Assembly: GCA_947289115.1 (NCBI GenBank)
Contig: CAMYPG010000005.1
Location: forward strand, 1-64,000
Length of the DNA stretch: 64,000 nucleotides
Reading direction: 5' to 3'
Source of the DNA: an uncultured Gardnerella sp.
GTDB lineage: Bacteria; Actinomycetota; Actinomycetes; Actinomycetales; Bifidobacteriaceae
In this document: positions 27,941-35,587 of the stretch, one piece after another
How the letters are laid out: each line of letters begins with the position of its first letter
Numbering within the stretch: position 1 is the first letter of the stretch
Position numbers and translations under genes: made by a program
Notes under the pieces: model-generated
Database searches by the model: none
What the model was told of the DNA's origin: nothing
Seen by the model: the letters and a program-made list of their open reading frames with translations, nothing else

Positions 27941-28837
27941 TTATATGTTCACAGATTCAGTATGCTGTATCAACTCAAGACCTAAATTATTAGTATTAGA
28001 AACGCCTAATAGATCTAACGCTGATTTTAATCGTTCATATACAGCATCTCCCCTCTCCAAAAGGGGTCTATTAAATACTAATTCATAATCCAATTTTCCA
28101 TTAGTTACGAACCAATTTACATAAACTGCCAAAGGTCTGTTACCATCATATTTATTTTTAAGTGAACGATAATTTAACGCTTTACAAGCAAAATACACCT
28201 TTGGATTCTGATCAACGTAATCATCAATGGCAATTAACGAATTAGCAGCGTCTTGAGTTGTGTCTATATTATCTTTTTCGACTAGTATAAAGTTTGCAAC
28301 TCCACTGTCTTTTATAATAACGTCATTAACATATGCATTTCGTTTATCCTCAGATAGGTTTGTACCCGCATAGACATCAATGACTTGTTGCCTAGTAAGA
28401 TCTATTTTTTCACTTAACTGACCGCTTTTAACATTTAATAATTCAAATTTCCAACCAAGTGTGATAGCACCTTTATCTGTGCGACCTAATTTACTCTTGT
28501 ATATTAGTGGTCTTTTTTGAAAATCGTTCTGTAGTTTAGTCACAGCGCTGATAATAATCTCTTGCCACTTAGATCCGAATAACTGTTCTGCACGCTCAGC
28601 ATTGGTTTTATTTTCAAGAAATTCAGCATTTTCTTGCTTAAAAGAGATTTTAAACTCTTTAACACAGTTGTTACTATTAACAGCTTCTACATATATATCA
28701 GTTTTAGGTTCACCTTTTTTGCAGGTTGGCTTTCCAGAATTATTTACTTTAAAGAATTCTCCTTCATAACAAAATGTTGAGGCAGCACTAAACAGTGATA
28801 ATATTTTATGTTCTTCGGGACCAAATGTTTTTGCCAT
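27941..28837 (-). CDS. Putative type II restriction endonuclease
   Basis: The 298-residue protein has no motif I can assign to a named enzyme, but it pairs convergently with the C5 methyltransferase. It contains a plausible PD-(D/E)XK core: GEPKTDIYVEAVNSNNCVKEFKISFKQENAEF, with TD (about 43-44) and the K of KISFKQ as candidate metal and catalytic residues. Such an enzyme would cut the same DNA site that the methyltransferase protects. Its composition is AT-rich, unlike the housekeeping genes. The call rests mainly on neighbourhood and this core. The product could instead be another protein acting on DNA. Confidence 0.7.
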   Translation of the reverse strand: MAKTFGPEEHKILSLFSAASTFCYEGEFFKVNNSGKPTCKKGEPKTDIYVEAVNSNNCVKEFKISFKQENAEFLENKTNAERAEQLFGSKWQEIIISAVTKLQNDFQKRPLIYKSKLGRTDKGAITLGWKFELLNVKSGQLSEKIDLTRQQVIDVYAGTNLSEDKRNAYVNDVIIKDSGVANFILVEKDNIDTTQDAANSLIAIDDYVDQNPKVYFACKALNYRSLKNKYDGNRPLAVYVNWFVTNGKLDYELVFNRPLLERGDAVYERLKSALDLLGVSNTNNLGLELIQHTESVNI

Positions 28838-28844
28838 AATTTTT

Positions 28845-28923
28845 TTACCTCATTTCTTTTTGTATTTCCATAATGTCACTAATATCGCAGCTTAAAGCGA
28901 TGCAGATTTTCAATAATCCAACC
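28845..28923 (-). pseudogene. XRE regulator remnant 1
   Basis: A minus-strand reading MVGLLKICIALSCDISDIM, ending EIQKEMR and a stop, matches the last helix pair of XRE-type regulators (LxKICxALxCxIxDIM). The HTH part is missing. It lies just upstream of the nuclease start. Confidence 0.5.
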
Positions 28924-28952
28924 ATATGTTCTAATAATCATTTAAAATCTCC

Positions 28953-29030
28953 TTATTCTTCTACGTTTTCCATGATATCTTCCAGTTTGCAGTACAATGC
29001 TTCGCAAATTTTGATGAGAACTGGGTGCCG
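28953..29030 (-). pseudogene. XRE regulator remnant 2
   Basis: The reading HPVLIKICEALYCKLEDIM, ending ENVEE and a stop, is a second, diverged copy of the same C-terminal piece of an XRE regulator. It is followed by AAGGAG-like sequence. Tandem remnants suggest repeated insertion and loss of HTH genes here. Confidence 0.5.
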
Positions 29031-29088
29031 CTATCGCAAAAATTTTAATTAACACAAGCACAGATTTTGCAAAGTAATATTTGTAAAG

Positions 29089-29123
29089 CAAAAGCCTACC
29101 GAAATAAACAGGTAGGCTTTTTG
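29089..29123 (-). terminator. Terminator of the MIF-like gene
   Basis: AAAAGCCTACC pairs with GGTAGGCTTTT around a ten-base loop. T and A runs on the two sides make it potentially bidirectional. Confidence 0.8.
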
Positions 29124-29165
29124 GTTAGGTTTTTGATGTGATTGTTTGCGACTTGCGACTTGCGA

Positions 29166-29513
29166 CTAGAAGTTGCCGCCGTTCCAACCCCAGTCAGTTG
29201 TTGCAGTGTAACGAATGTAAGTGCGATCCTGTGGTATTCCAAGCTCGCGATTCAAAGCTGCCATAATCTGCTCTGTCAACTTTTCCCAAGCAGATCCTGG
29301 TACGCTAGAACCAAAAACGTTCACTTCAACATAAGCTGCAGGCTTAGAATTGTCTCCTGCAAAATAAATTGGCATATTGTCTTCAAACGGGCACATGAGC
29401 CAATGTTCGCTTTTGCCTGGAACTGCGCTAATCGCCTTGCCGTATGCTGCTTTTAATGCATCGCGCTGTTCTGGCGTAGTGCTTACAGAAACATGAGTGT
29501 GAATAACTGGCAT
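29166..29513 (-). CDS. MIF/tautomerase superfamily protein
   Basis: The 115-residue product is a homologue of macrophage migration inhibitory factor (phenylpyruvate tautomerase). It starts MPVIHTHVSV, giving the N-terminal proline that is the catalytic base after Met removal, and keeps the Lys near position 33 (VPGKSEHWLM). The C-terminal pattern DRTYIRYTATTDWGWNGGNF resembles the MIF end. I chose this start because GGAGCG lies just upstream and Pro must be second; the longer frame to 29606 has no support. Natural substrate unknown. In host-associated microbes, MIF homologues have been proposed to influence immunity; that is speculation here. Confidence 0.88.
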   Translation of the reverse strand: MPVIHTHVSVSTTPEQRDALKAAYGKAISAVPGKSEHWLMCPFEDNMPIYFAGDNSKPAAYVEVNVFGSSVPGSAWEKLTEQIMAALNRELGIPQDRTYIRYTATTDWGWNGGNF

Positions 29514-29649
29514 AATCGCTCCTTTGCTAAGTTTTATGAATTTTTTAAGTTTATAAACTTGTGCTGCGCAACATATGTTACGCAATAATAAACCTGTGTT
29601 ACGCAATAATTATAGTAAATTGTTAGCCTCCGCGTGTTTAATTGAATGT

Positions 29650-30159
29650 ATGAAAAAACTTATTGAACAGGTTGTTAAGTTTGGAATCGTAGGAATCATT
29701 GCGCTTATTATTGACGTAGTATTGCTAAATCTGCTTCTTCTTGTGCATCTTAATAACGTTGTTGCTGGAACAATATCTTTTATAATCTCACTTATTTTTA
29801 ACTATATTGCCAGCATGAAGTACGTGTTTAAGCACCGCGAAGACATGGCTCGTTGGATGGAATTGCTGATTTTTGTTATTTCTGCAGTTATTGGTTTGCT
29901 TATTAACGATGCGATTATTTGGCTTAGCACGCTTGGAATGGTTGAAGCTTTGCGTGGTACTGCGATTTACATGCTTCGCACAAACATTGGCAAGCTTATT
30001 GCAACAGTTGTTGTAGCTGTGTGGAATTTTGTTATTAGAAAATGGCTTTTAGATGACACAAAGTCGCAAAAACCTGATTATGATGCCGCTAAAGACAATA
30101 CTTTTGCTCACAAGTTGGGTGAATGGTCGTTAAGTCACACTCCAAAAGGCTGGAAGTAG
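29650..30159 (+). CDS. GtrA-family membrane protein
   Basis: The 169-residue protein has four hydrophobic spans (FGIVGIIALIIDVVLLNLLLL, VVAGTISFIISLIFNYIAS, ELLIFVISAVIGLLINDAIIW, IATVVVAVWNFVIRKWLL) and the GtrA/DPMS pattern SFIISLIFNYIASMKYVF and VAVWNFVIRKW. GtrA-like proteins help move lipid-linked sugars or take part in cell-wall glycan synthesis. The start is ATG 29650 (MKKLIEQVVKFGIVG). The next gene begins 23 bases after its stop. Confidence 0.88.
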   Translation: MKKLIEQVVKFGIVGIIALIIDVVLLNLLLLVHLNNVVAGTISFIISLIFNYIASMKYVFKHREDMARWMELLIFVISAVIGLLINDAIIWLSTLGMVEALRGTAIYMLRTNIGKLIATVVVAVWNFVIRKWLLDDTKSQKPDYDAAKDNTFAHKLGEWSLSHTPKGWK

Positions 30160-30182
30160 GTTTGGAAGTAGGTTTAGAAAAT

Positions 30183-30815
30183 ATGCAAGCTACGACTATT
30201 CATTTTGTGCGCCACGGGGAAGTGGAAAATCCAAATCACGTGCTTTACGAGAGGCTTCCGGGATTTCACTTATCTAATCGCGGCTTAAAAATGGCTTGCG
30301 CTACAGCAAAATACATTGCGACTGTGCCACAAATGCGCGGAATTAGTGCGATTTACTCATCTCCTTTAGAGCGCACACAAGAAACGGCGCAACAAATCGC
30401 AAACGCTTTACAAATCAGCCCAATTATTTTAGACAGTCGTCTAATCGAAGCGGAAAACAATTTTCGAGGGAAAAGAATCGGCTATGGCGAAGGCGCTTTG
30501 TGGAAGAACAACAATTGGAAGCTTGTATCTAACTTGTGGAAGCCGAGTTGGGGAGAATCTTACAAAAACATCGCAGCACGCGTTGGCGATTTTGCGCGCG
30601 AACAAGTGAAAAATCACCCAGGTGAACAAATCGTAGCTGTAACGCACGAATCGCCAATATGGTCTTACCGTCATTTGCTAGAAACGGGTCATGCGGAGCA
30701 CAATATGCTTTTACGCAAAACGGCTTTGGCGTCAATTACGTCAATTACATATGATTGCGAAAATATGAATGTGCTTTCCATCACATATGTGGATCCTGCG
30801 GCGCGTGTGCAGTAG
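30183..30815 (+). CDS. Histidine phosphatase family protein
   Basis: This 210-residue phosphoglycerate-mutase-like phosphatase has the catalytic motif FVRHGEVENP (about 8-17, His phosphorylated during catalysis), the second Arg in SSPLERTQETAQQIA, the acid/base Glu region RLIEAENNFRGKRIG and the second His in AVTHESPIWSYRHLL. The substrate cannot be told. I chose ATG 30183 because the motif lies close to it; the upstream frame would run into the GtrA gene. It is likely co-transcribed with GtrA. Confidence 0.88.
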   Translation: MQATTIHFVRHGEVENPNHVLYERLPGFHLSNRGLKMACATAKYIATVPQMRGISAIYSSPLERTQETAQQIANALQISPIILDSRLIEAENNFRGKRIGYGEGALWKNNNWKLVSNLWKPSWGESYKNIAARVGDFAREQVKNHPGEQIVAVTHESPIWSYRHLLETGHAEHNMLLRKTALASITSITYDCENMNVLSITYVDPAARVQ

Positions 30816-30908
30816 AACGTGTGGAATAATAAGCAGTAGACTTAAAAATATGCATGAAAGATGCGTAGAAACCGTGTTTTTTAAAGCTTAATGCGAAGGA
30901 GCGTTATT

Positions 30909-31871
30909 ATGGGTGATTCTGTAGAAAAGCTGGATTCACAGGCTTTAGATTTGCTTAAAGCCGCATCCATTGCTGCAGCGGATTTAACTAAATTGTGGCC
31001 TTTAAGCGAAGCACGCCATTTAGATAATGACGCAAAATATGCTGAAAATCTTGAGGTTAGGGCGATTCGTACTATTGCTCGAATTATTACAGATTTAGAC
31101 GTTACTGTTCCAGATGCAGAGTTTGTGTATGAAGGTGCAGACGAAATTCCAGGACGCCCTCAAGAGATAGTTGACGCGCTTTTAGTTGCTGCAAACGCTT
31201 ACGATGATATGGATTTATGCTACGAACCAGACTACAGCGAAGCGCAAGAAGAGCTAGAAAATAACAAGAATGATGTTAGCGCTATTTTTAGCAAGCTTGA
31301 ATCAAATCTTTCTAATGATGTTAACGCAATCAACGGTGCTGCGGATTCTTTAAGCGTTGCAGGTAATTGGAGTGTTGATAGCTTGCAAGATGCGTTTAGA
31401 TGCGCAAAACAAGAGTGTGAACAATCGTATGAACAAGAGTGTGATTTTTGCGGACTTAATTCTGTAGAATCGCAAAAAATTACTGCAATACTGTTTATTC
31501 TTAAAAGTCTTATTGAAAAAACAAGCAACATTTACGAAACTTTGCCTATATTCCTATATATTAACGAAGTGTGTGAGTGCGCGGGAGTTCCGCGAATGAT
31601 GTTTAAGGATAATCAATGGCGTGAGCTTGTTGATCGCGTAAAAAGTGGTAAAGCTAGTGAAAATGGCGAAAATAGTATGAGCACGCTACTTGAAATTGCA
31701 GCCCCATTGCTTGAGCGTGAATGGTTAAAGCATAAGGAAGACGTACTTTGGGATCCAGAAGAGGCTAAGAAGCTTGCAAAAGAAGAAGACGATAGAAAGT
31801 CCAGAGAAGCATTGGCCGCAAAGTTTGCGCATGTGGAAGGTAATAAGGAATCAACGCAAGCGCTTGACTAG
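30909..31871 (+). CDS. Conserved actinobacterial hypothetical protein
   Basis: The 320-residue cytosolic protein has no membrane span or signal. It is acidic and mostly helical by appearance (LLKAASIAAADLTKLW, AQEELENNKNDVSAIFSKLES), with a CxxC-like CDFCGLNS at about 191-198 and a charged C-terminal helix (EEAKKLAKEEDDRKSREALAAKF). I do not recognise a family. Start at ATG 30909 is favoured because GAAGGAG lies just upstream. It precedes gltX by 27 bases and may be co-transcribed with it. Confidence 0.7.
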   Translation: MGDSVEKLDSQALDLLKAASIAAADLTKLWPLSEARHLDNDAKYAENLEVRAIRTIARIITDLDVTVPDAEFVYEGADEIPGRPQEIVDALLVAANAYDDMDLCYEPDYSEAQEELENNKNDVSAIFSKLESNLSNDVNAINGAADSLSVAGNWSVDSLQDAFRCAKQECEQSYEQECDFCGLNSVESQKITAILFILKSLIEKTSNIYETLPIFLYINEVCECAGVPRMMFKDNQWRELVDRVKSGKASENGENSMSTLLEIAAPLLEREWLKHKEDVLWDPEEAKKLAKEEDDRKSREALAAKFAHVEGNKESTQALD

Positions 31872-31898
31872 ATAGGCACGTCCGTAACGCGCGGCACA

Positions 31899-33461
31899 AT
31901 GGAACCTATGACTGATACAGAGGAAACTCAAGAAGTTGCTAATAATGCAACAAAATCCACAAAGCCTGAACTTCCAAAGAATGTTCGCGTGCGTTTTTGC
32001 CCTTCGCCAACTGGTACGCCTCACGTAGGTATGGTTCGTACCGCGCTGTTTAACTGGGCGGAGGCTCGCCATACTCACGGCAAATTGCTGTTCCGCATTG
32101 AAGATACTGATAATGAGCGCGATAGTGAGGAAAGCTACCAGCAGATTATTGAGGCTCTTCGTTGGCTCAATATTGATTGGGATGAGGGTATTGACGTTGG
32201 CGGAGATAACGGGCCATACCGCCAGTCCCAGCGTATGGAAATTTATAAAGATGTGGCGCAAAAGCTTTTTGATGCAGGATACGCTTACGAATCCTTCTCT
32301 ACTCCTGAAGAAATTAAAGAGCGTAATATTGCTGCTGGTCGTCCAGCTGAGTTTGGCTACGATGGTTACGATCGCAACCTTACTGAGGAGCAGAAGCAAG
32401 CTTTCCGCGACGAAGGTCGTAAGCCTGCACTTCGCTTGAAGATGCCAAATGAAGACATTACTTTTAACGATTTAATTCGTGGCGAAATCACTTTTAAAGC
32501 TGGATCTGTTCCTGATTATGTGATTGTTCGCCCGAATGGCGATCCGCTTTACACGCTTACGAACCCTGTTGACGATGCGTTAATGGATGTAAACGTGGTT
32601 TTGCGCGGTGAGGATATTTTGAGCTCCACACCTCGTCAGATTGTGCTTTACCGTTATCTTATGGAAATGGGCATTGCTAAGGAAACTCCGCTTTACGGAC
32701 ACATGCCTTACGTTATGGGCGAAGGTAAGAAGAAGCTTTCTAAGCGAGACCCTGAGTCCAACTTGTTCTTGCATAGGGATAATGGCTTTATTCCAGAAGG
32801 CTTGTTGAACTATTTGGCTTTGCTTGGCTGGTCTATTGCGCCTGATCGCGATGTGTTCACTATGGAAGAAATGATTGAAAAGTTCGATGTGCGAGACGTT
32901 AAGGCAAATCCTGCACACTTTGACTTGGACAAGGCAATTTCCATTAACGCTGAGCATATTCGCATGCTTGATTCGCAAGATTTCTTGAATCGCTCTGTGC
33001 CTTACTTGCATAAGGATGGCGTAGTTAGCGCGGACAATTGGGATGCGTTGACTGATCGCGAGCGTGAAGTGCTCACAGCTGCTGCTCCTCTTGTTCAGCC
33101 TCGCGTGCGTTTGCTTGGTGAGGTCGCTGGAATGGTTGGCAGTTTGTTAAGCGAAGATGGCTACATTGAGCCAGATGACGATGCGCGTAAACAGTTGAAG
33201 GAATCTGCAGGCGAGGTTCTTGATGCTGCGCTCGCTGCTTTGAATGGCGTTGACGCTTCTGATTGGCATACTGATTCCTTGCATGAGCTTTTGAACAAGA
33301 AGCTTGTTGAGGAAGCTGGATACAAACCACGCTTGGCATTTGGTCCTGTGCGAGTTGCACTTTCTGGCCGTCGCGTTTCTCCGCCACTGTTTGAGTCCAT
33401 GGAAATCGTGGGCAAAGACGTGACATTGGCGCGTTTGGCTGGATTGCGTGAGCATTTGTAA
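31899..33461 (+). CDS. gltX: Glutamate--tRNA ligase
   Basis: GluRS charges tRNA-Glu (and, in many actinobacteria, tRNA-Gln for later amidation). The 520-residue class I synthetase has the N-terminal [22 protein letters not shown] with HVGM as the HIGH variant, [16 protein letters not shown], and the KLSKR signature in [22 protein letters not shown]. The C-terminal anticodon-binding half ends [26 protein letters not shown] second start, ATG 31908, is possible. tRNA-Glu and tRNA-Gln genes follow about 180 and 300 bases downstream. Confidence 0.97.
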   Translation: MEPMTDTEETQEVANNATKSTKPELPKNVRVRFCPSPTGTPHVGMVRTALFNWAEARHTHGKLLFRIEDTDNERDSEESYQQIIEALRWLNIDWDEGIDVGGDNGPYRQSQRMEIYKDVAQKLFDAGYAYESFSTPEEIKERNIAAGRPAEFGYDGYDRNLTEEQKQAFRDEGRKPALRLKMPNEDITFNDLIRGEITFKAGSVPDYVIVRPNGDPLYTLTNPVDDALMDVNVVLRGEDILSSTPRQIVLYRYLMEMGIAKETPLYGHMPYVMGEGKKKLSKRDPESNLFLHRDNGFIPEGLLNYLALLGWSIAPDRDVFTMEEMIEKFDVRDVKANPAHFDLDKAISINAEHIRMLDSQDFLNRSVPYLHKDGVVSADNWDALTDREREVLTAAAPLVQPRVRLLGEVAGMVGSLLSEDGYIEPDDDARKQLKESAGEVLDAALAALNGVDASDWHTDSLHELLNKKLVEEAGYKPRLAFGPVRVALSGRRVSPPLFESMEIVGKDVTLARLAGLREHL

Positions 33462-33499
33462 ATCGTAAGCAGCTTTTAAATCTCAAGTAGATTTTGTAT

Positions 33500-33538
33500 A
33501 AAGCGGGAATGTAGTGTAATTCTGCATTTCCGCTTTTT
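33500..33538 (+). terminator. Terminator of gltX
   Basis: AAAGCGGGAATG pairs with CATTTCCGCTTT (one G-T pair), with a 12-base middle and a T run after it. Confidence 0.8.
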
Positions 33539-33644
33539 GTTTTTATGCGTTTTAGTATATTTTCGACACGCCGCGGTTGCGTATTGAGCAGTTATGTTGT
33601 AAAGTCGACATTTGTTGCGTCAAGAGGCGTAGCAGATAAATGAA

Positions 33645-33717
33645 GCCCCCGTCGTCTAGCGGCCTAGGACTACGCCCTCTCACGGCGCCAACACCGGTTC
33701 AAATCCGGTCGGGGGTA
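33645..33717 (+). tRNA. tRNA-Glu (CTC)
   Basis: The 73-base cloverleaf has acceptor GCCCCCG / CGGGGGT with a G-T first pair, anticodon loop reading CTCTCAC with anticodon CTC, T arm ACCGG-TTCAAAT-CCGGT, and discriminator A. No CCA is encoded. Confidence 0.93.
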
Positions 33718-33757
33718 CGAAGACGGAACGGTTCCAAGAGCCGCGAAGCTTGCCAAT

Positions 33758-33829
33758 TGGGGTATGGTGTAATTGGCAACACAGGTGATTCTGGTTCATC
33801 CATTCTTGGTTCGAGTCCAGGTACCCCAG
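33758..33829 (+). tRNA. tRNA-Gln (CTG)
   Basis: The 72-base cloverleaf has acceptor TGGGGTA / TACCCCA, anticodon CTG in the loop TTCTGGT, and T arm CTTGG-TTCGAGT-CCAGG. The discriminator is G. Confidence 0.93.
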
Positions 33830-33836
33830 CGAATAA

Positions 33837-33863
33837 CCCTCGTATTCTGCGAGGGCTTTTTTG
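33837..33863 (+). terminator. Terminator after tRNA-Gln
   Basis: CCCTCG pairs with CGAGGG around a seven-base loop, followed by CTTTTTT. Confidence 0.85.
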
Positions 33864-33964
33864 TATTTCAAAGATAAAAGATATAGCTTACATTGCTCGT
33901 ACTTTTCTTGTTTGTTATATTTGTATCGCGCATGAGACATTTGTAACGTTTTTCGACTGATTTT

Positions 33965-34080
33965 CGTTATATTTGCATCATGTGAGCTACAAATATAACG
34001 CAAGCTATTGCTTCTGCTCTAATAGGCTCAGCGAATCGAGGTGATCTCGCGCATTGTGCAGCTCGAAGTCGTCGATTCGC
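33965..34080. other. Two inverted repeats upstream of the FHA gene
   Basis: CGTTATATTTG (33965-33975) is mirrored by CAAATATAACG (33990-34000). A second stem, GCGAATCGA (34031-34039) with TCGATTCGC (34072-34080), encloses a G+C-richer stretch. A further GTTATATTTG copy is at 33914-33923. No gene is visible between the tRNA-Gln terminator and the FHA gene, so these may be operators, a leader structure or a small RNA. Confidence 0.55.
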
Positions 34081-34141
34081 GCAATATACACAAAGCATGA
34101 CACAATAGTATGTAGTGTGTTTTTTGAAGGGAGCAGGTTCC

Positions 34142-35569
34142 GTGGGAAGTCGACAAACCTTACAGCGTTGGATGATTACAGTAGGTGGTGTCGAGCAGGC
34201 GCGCGTTGGAGCGGGTCAGTCTGTAGAGATCGGCAGAAAGCCTATACGACCTTTGCGCGAAGACGGTTTCATGCGTGTAGACATTGTAGATAATAAGCGC
34301 TCAATGTCTAAAAGACATGCGCTTTTTATAGTAGACACAAGTGGCGTGGCTACTATTCGAGATTTGCATTCTACAAACGGAACTTATCTTGTAAACGAAA
34401 GCGGCGATTTGCTGCGATTAGATCCAGATGTTGATTTTCATATGCCAGACAGCATTGTTCGCATGCAATTTGGAGACGTGCCAATTGACTTTGTGCGTAT
34501 AGAAGAGCCAGCTCCTTTGGTTGAAAATAGTGCTGAGCCTGTGCGCGACTTGTTCTCTTATGCGGCTGACGGCTCAATTAAAGAGCCAGATGCTTCGGAT
34601 TTGTCGGTCGATGATATTCTTGATATTCGTGCTGGGGAGCCAACAGGTGTTTTCCGTGCACAGTCTGTTTCGCACCCTAATTTAGTGTGGGATAATCAGT
34701 CCAAATTAAATGCTGCTGGTAAAGCTGATGATGTTTATAGTGCAAGTAAGTCTGATATTTCAATAAATCCTGTAAAACAAAGCGATCCCGTGATTGCTAG
34801 TCAGGTTGTTCTTCCTGTTGTGCGTGAAGATTTTGAGTCTGATGCAGAACCTCGTAATCTTTTTGATGATGCAGCACAAGTTAATAGTGACAAAACTAAT
34901 AGCGATGAAACTGTGAATCCAGATAATATTGCGGATAACAGTGCTGTTGCAGGTAATGCTGCTATTTCTGACAACAGTGTTGTTGCAAATGATTCTTTTG
35001 ATTCTCACGATGTTCAAGACGATTCTAAAATTCAGGACTCGCAAAATGTAGACGTTGAAAACGAGGATCATACAACGCAAGATTGGAATACTGAACAAAA
35101 AGAGATAGCAGAAATTCAAATTAATTATCAAGATGAGAATGAATTACAAGATGGGGCAGAAGATGAGTCGCCAGCAACCGACGATTCATTGCAAGATGAG
35201 CCTCAAATTCAACTAAATAATGAACAATTCATTCAATCCAATTCAGTCAATATTCAAGAGGATTCGCAATATACTCCAGCTTTTGAACCAGGGTCTGTGT
35301 TCGAAAAAGTGTCAAATGGAGAATTCAACGCGCATAAAGAAATTGTACAAGCAGGTGGATTCACTTCGGAAGAAGCTCAGAAAACCACTGATTTCTCTAA
35401 GCAGTTTGAGATAGCAAAATATCAAGAATTACTTCCATTTTTAGCCATGAATACAGGTCTTTATGACGATTTATACGCTTGGCTTTCAGCTCAAGGCAAT
35501 GCAGACGTAGATGAAGCTTTAGCGCAAAATAGCGGGTATAACGCTTATCGCAACGCAGTAGGTTTATAA
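34142..35569 (+). CDS. FHA-domain protein with long disordered acidic tail
   Basis: The 475-residue protein begins with a forkhead-associated domain, which binds phosphothreonine peptides: VEIGRKPIRPLREDGFMRVDIVD, then SMSKRHALFIVDTSGVATIRDLHSTNGTYLV, with the conserved Arg (about 32), Ser and His (about 56, 59) and Asn-Gly (about 79-80). The remaining two thirds is acidic and rich in Asp, Asn and Gln. A compact C-terminal piece (FLAMNTGLYDDLYAWLSAQGNADVDEAL) resembles the helical repeat seen at the end of related bifidobacterial proteins. GTG 34142 is chosen because AAGGGAG lies 8 bases before it; GTG 34115 is possible. It is 18 bases upstream of the helicase-like gene. Confidence 0.85.
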   Translation: MGSRQTLQRWMITVGGVEQARVGAGQSVEIGRKPIRPLREDGFMRVDIVDNKRSMSKRHALFIVDTSGVATIRDLHSTNGTYLVNESGDLLRLDPDVDFHMPDSIVRMQFGDVPIDFVRIEEPAPLVENSAEPVRDLFSYAADGSIKEPDASDLSVDDILDIRAGEPTGVFRAQSVSHPNLVWDNQSKLNAAGKADDVYSASKSDISINPVKQSDPVIASQVVLPVVREDFESDAEPRNLFDDAAQVNSDKTNSDETVNPDNIADNSAVAGNAAISDNSVVANDSFDSHDVQDDSKIQDSQNVDVENEDHTTQDWNTEQKEIAEIQINYQDENELQDGAEDESPATDDSLQDEPQIQLNNEQFIQSNSVNIQEDSQYTPAFEPGSVFEKVSNGEFNAHKEIVQAGGFTSEEAQKTTDFSKQFEIAKYQELLPFLAMNTGLYDDLYAWLSAQGNADVDEALAQNSGYNAYRNAVGL

Positions 35570-35587
35570 ATAGGGGAGTTTAGTAGT

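Noticed and set aside
26163..29060. Possible prophage because of the BRO-N antirepressor-like gene
   Set aside because: No integrase, structural, lysis or replication genes are present.
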